Shown here: one piece after another, positions 61,101 to 64,000 of the stretch
Layout of the letters: every line of letters begins with the position of its first letter
How positions within the stretch are numbered: position 1 is the first letter of the stretch
NCBI RefSeq assembly: GCF_042242105.1
Contig: NC_092017.1
Location: 15,710,432 to 15,774,431 of the forward strand
Source: Pempheris klunzingeri
Taxonomy: Eukaryota > Chordata > Actinopteri > Acropomatiformes > Pempheridae
DNA: 64,000 nucleotides
Reading direction: 5' to 3'
Made by a program: the position numbers and the translations under genes
Notes under the pieces: generated by a model
Seen by the model: the letters and a program-made list of their open reading frames with translations, nothing else
What the model was told of the DNA's origin: nothing
Databases searched by the model: none

Positions 61101-63523
61101 ACTTTTACTTTTGATTGACAACAAATGTGTGGAATGGATAAACAGAAACATGAGTGTTTCTTACCCCATGCAGACTGTCCTTCGCCACTGACATCACCCG
61201 CGGGATGTCTTACCTCCACCAGCACAGGATATTTCATGGGAGACTTCACTCCAGAAACTGTGTCATTGATGACCGCTGGGTGTGCAAAATCTCAGGTATT
61301 AATCACAGTCATCCTCAGACACAACTTGAGTCTGCCGCCCCCAACTCTGTTTTTGTTATATCCTTTCCCACATCCTGCACCTGCAGCACTGTTGTCATTG
61401 AGGCAAACTGATAAACAACATCCTGAGTCACTGTGCTCTTTTTTCCTGTGTTTGGCCTCAGATTATGGACTCACTGCCTACAGAAAGGAAGACTTTGAGG
61501 TCTGCAGTAACGGCTTCAATTGTGGAGATGTTAAGCGTATATATTGTGCCCCAGAGGTCCTGCTGGGAAGCAGCTCCAATATGACCCCAGCAGCAGATGT
61601 CTACAGGTGTGCTGGAGCATCACAGTCTTATCACTTAATTTTAGTTAAAGCAGTTTATTTTGGGTTGCAATGTTTGGACCACAAGAAAATTTGGTGCAGG
61701 TAAATTAAAGATATGGAAATTAAGTAAGAGTAGACCAGAAAGCACCTTTACATGTATGTAAAATGTTACAGTTGAGTCTTAGTAGCTGCACTGGAAAATA
61801 CATAGAAAATAATATCCTTCCTCTACTTTTCCCTCCTCTCCTCAGCTACTCCATGATTCTAGTTGAGATTGCAACTCGATCTGACCTCATTTTGGTGAGT
61901 GGGACAGCCCTCGCAGTAGATTACAACCTTCAGCCTCCTTTTGATCTTTGCTTTGTAACCAGCGGTCCTCTCCAACAGGACCAGGCCGAGGGAGTGAGAA
62001 TGGATATCATGTGGCGCCCCCCTCTGCCTGAACTCAGAGCAGGGAAGGCAGATACTGACTGTCCCAGTCAAGGAGATTACTGTGAGGTCTGAAAATGCTG
62101 CTGTACTATTTAGGGGAAAATGTGATATTGGTGCTAATTTCACTCTTATGTGTGTATTAATAACTACAAAAACTTGTAAATGTTAGACTGGTATTATATG
62201 TCAATGGCATATTACTGTATGAACTGTATGAAACGAGGTGTCGCTCTCCTCTCTGGATCAGCTCATTAAGAAGTGCTGGTCTCACAACGCCACCATGAGG
62301 CCAACATTTGAGCAGGTGAAGAAGATGCTTGACAAAATGAACCCTCACAAAGTCAGCCCTGTGGACATGATGATGAACCTGGTAATAACCTGCTGAAATG
62401 TGGTAAAATGACATGGGAATAATTGGTGTAAAGATACATTGTTTGCATTAAATCTACCATGAGTGAAACAAGGATACGTCAAATTTAATGTGACATTATT
62501 CTACATTTCACAAACGATTGCATTTCTAAGACAAATGCTAAGGGAAAATTTGCAATGCTATTTGTTGTATTTGGATTGTTGTGAGTTACAAGCGCATGAT
62601 TTTTTTTAAATGCAGATGGAGAAGTACAGCAAACATCTGGAGGCCATAGTTGCAGAGAGGACGCAGGATCTTCTTCAAGAGAAACAGAAGACAGACCGGC
62701 TGTTATACAGTAAGTCAGGATAAGAGTGTGGAGTGATGAGAAAGAGTTGCATGGCTGTAATGACTGATCACATGCAGAATCATGCCATTGAAGTACAGCT
62801 CTCAGGAATTTCTTGGTGACATAGCAGAGATAACACAGGGGGGATGAAAAGTGAATTAGAAAATGTATACATATACATTCATTATCTACAATATGTGGAT
62901 GCCATAGTGCTCAAAATAGGAAGTTGTTACTGTTTAGTTAATGCCAGTCAGTCATTTGTGAGTCACCTACACTTGGTTGTTAATCCTGAAGTATTAATGG
63001 ACACAGTGTCCTCTAGTGGTGCAGAAACAGTACATACATCACTACAAACAGCTGCAGCAGGGAAAGACACTTGCTTTTAGTCATGAAATTCCTGTGCAGG
63101 TATGCTGCCAAAACCAGTGGCTGATGACCTTCGTCAAGGTCGAACAACAGAGGCACAGAGCTTCTCCAATGCCACCGTCTACTTCAGGTTTGTGTTGTTT
63201 AAAGCACGTTCATGGACATTGGTTCAGTTGTAGATTCTCCAGAGAGCAACTTAAATGTGTTTCAATGATGTTTTGTTATGTTTTCCCTCATGTTACATGC
63301 AATTTTCTTATTTTTTTGAAAAAGAAAAGCCATATACATGTAGAACTAGAGATGGCTAACAGTGCGTTACTCCCCTGTGACAGTGATATTGTCGGCTTTA
63401 CTCAGCTGTCTGGTGCCAGCACTCCCCACCAGGTCGTGAACTTCCTCAACCAGCTCTACACCACCTTCGATGACATTATTGACAATTACGACGTCTACAA
63501 AGTGGAGACAATAGGCGATGCTT
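55149..63523 (+). CDS. Receptor-type guanylyl cyclase with short Cys-rich ectodomain (5' part, about 687 aa)
   Basis: Single-pass receptor predicted to make cGMP. Exons: 55149-55193, 55841-55931, 56232-56364, 56813-56936, 57901-58005, 58868-58970, 59625-59770, 59868-59940, 60307-60451, 60655-60741, 60852-60995, 61174-61295, 61462-61606, 61846-61894, 61979-62086, 62262-62381, 62616-62709, 63100-63187, 63384-63523; all junctions keep frame. Signal peptide (1-16); ectodomain (about 17-225) with 15 Cys, two N-glycosylation sequons and a [12 protein letters not shown] motif beside the membrane; TM about 227-249; kinase-homology domain with VAVK but HGRLHSRNC in place of HRD, plus DYGL and CAPEVL; coiled-coil linker to [12 protein letters not shown]; and the start of the cyclase domain ([16 protein letters not shown]). 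The rest is off the right edge. The intracellular part resembles NPR1/NPR2; the ectodomain has no NPR-type ligand-binding domain. Orphan; no symbol assigned. Confidence 0.88.
59351..59503 (+). repeat. Truncated copy of CAGTGGTG-ended fish element
   Basis: Contains CACATTTACTGAAGTACTC, GAAGTACAATTTTAGTACTTT and GTTTAGTAACTAATTGCTTTG then GCAGATTCAGATTAATAC, the left part of the family seen at 45825-46288. It lies in a guanylyl cyclase intron, 120 bases before an exon. Confidence 0.6.
59782..59801. repeat. Short (CA)n repeat
   Basis: Ten CA units in the very short 97-base intron that follows the transmembrane exon of the guanylyl cyclase. Confidence 0.9.
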
Positions 63524-64000
63524 GTAAGTAAGGATGATAAATGTTTACTGTTTCACATAAATAACAAAATACAATACAAACATTTAACTAGACAACACAT
63601 AATATTGCAAACATACTACCTCAGACATTGTGAATAAGTAGCTGTAGTGCAATCAGTGAAGTGACTAGTCTGCACAGGAGCACTGAGGCCTACTGAGAAC
63701 CCAAACTCTGGTTTAACAGTTTGACAGTCTGGGGAACACAACAGTGTCTGCTCAGTCGAGCCAGTGGGACTCTAAATCCTCAGTTTGATAGCAAAAGGTT
63801 ATATTCTTCAAATGAAATACGAGAGGGGTCATATGTGATATTACCTGCCAGAGACAACAGTCTTTTAATGTACGCTGCCTAAAAACAACTCAAGCCTTTG
63901 ACCCCAAATCTTTGAGCAGATACGTAGCAGTCTGGCCAGTTAGAAGAGAAAACTGTAGCATGCACTGATTCCATATTGTATAACACTCTGTATTATTGAT
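63524..64000 (+). other. Guanylyl cyclase intron at the right edge
   Basis: Starts with the donor GTAAGT after codon 687. No further exon is seen before the window ends; the next should begin with the rest of the Tyr codon of GDAY. Confidence 0.7.

Overview
The window is nuclear DNA of a teleost fish, probably a spiny-rayed one. The genes have compact multi-exon vertebrate structures with GT-AG (twice GC-AG) introns. The predicted proteins match vertebrate families along their length, and the introns carry fish-type interspersed repeats and CA/TG/AT microsatellites. All exon boundaries were read by eye from splice sites, reading-frame continuity and remembered family conservation; no search was run.

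Layout, left to right. (1) The 5' half of a mitofusin-1 gene on the minus strand (120-7524, 3' half off the left edge), with an upstream non-coding exon and promoter near 8.0-8.15 kb. (2) plaat1 on the plus strand (coding exons 11198-13711), diverging from mfn1, with a CCAAT/GC-box/CRE-like promoter near 8.8 kb. (3) ftsj3, a complete 21-exon rRNA 2'-O-methyltransferase gene (14712-21515). (4) clcc1, a complete ER anion-channel gene (23170-28163). (5) mcoln2, a complete TRPML-type endolysosomal cation channel (30334-39933). (6) lpar3, a complete two-coding-exon lysophosphatidic acid receptor (46553-50469). (7) The 5' part of a membrane guanylyl cyclase (55149-63523) that runs off the right edge inside the cyclase domain. 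Everything except mfn1 is on the plus strand.

The genes do not form one pathway. mcoln2 next to lpar3 matches a linkage known on human chromosome 1p22. Several products act on membranes and lipids: mitochondrial fusion, acyl transfer, ER anion conductance, endolysosomal Ca2+ release and LPA sensing. The most unusual item is the guanylyl cyclase. Its intracellular half is like natriuretic-peptide-receptor cyclases (pseudokinase, coiled-coil linker, cyclase), but its ectodomain is only about 210 residues, rich in cysteine, and has no recognisable natriuretic-peptide-receptor-type ligand-binding domain. It looks like an orphan receptor class.

The non-coding part holds a well-preserved TTAA-flanked piggyBac-like MITE, hAT-like MITEs, several copies of a CAGTGGTG-ended fish element, L2/SINE-like tails, and two perfect hairpins in the mcoln2-lpar3 gap. 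No tRNA, rRNA, CRISPR, viral or toxin gene was recognised.
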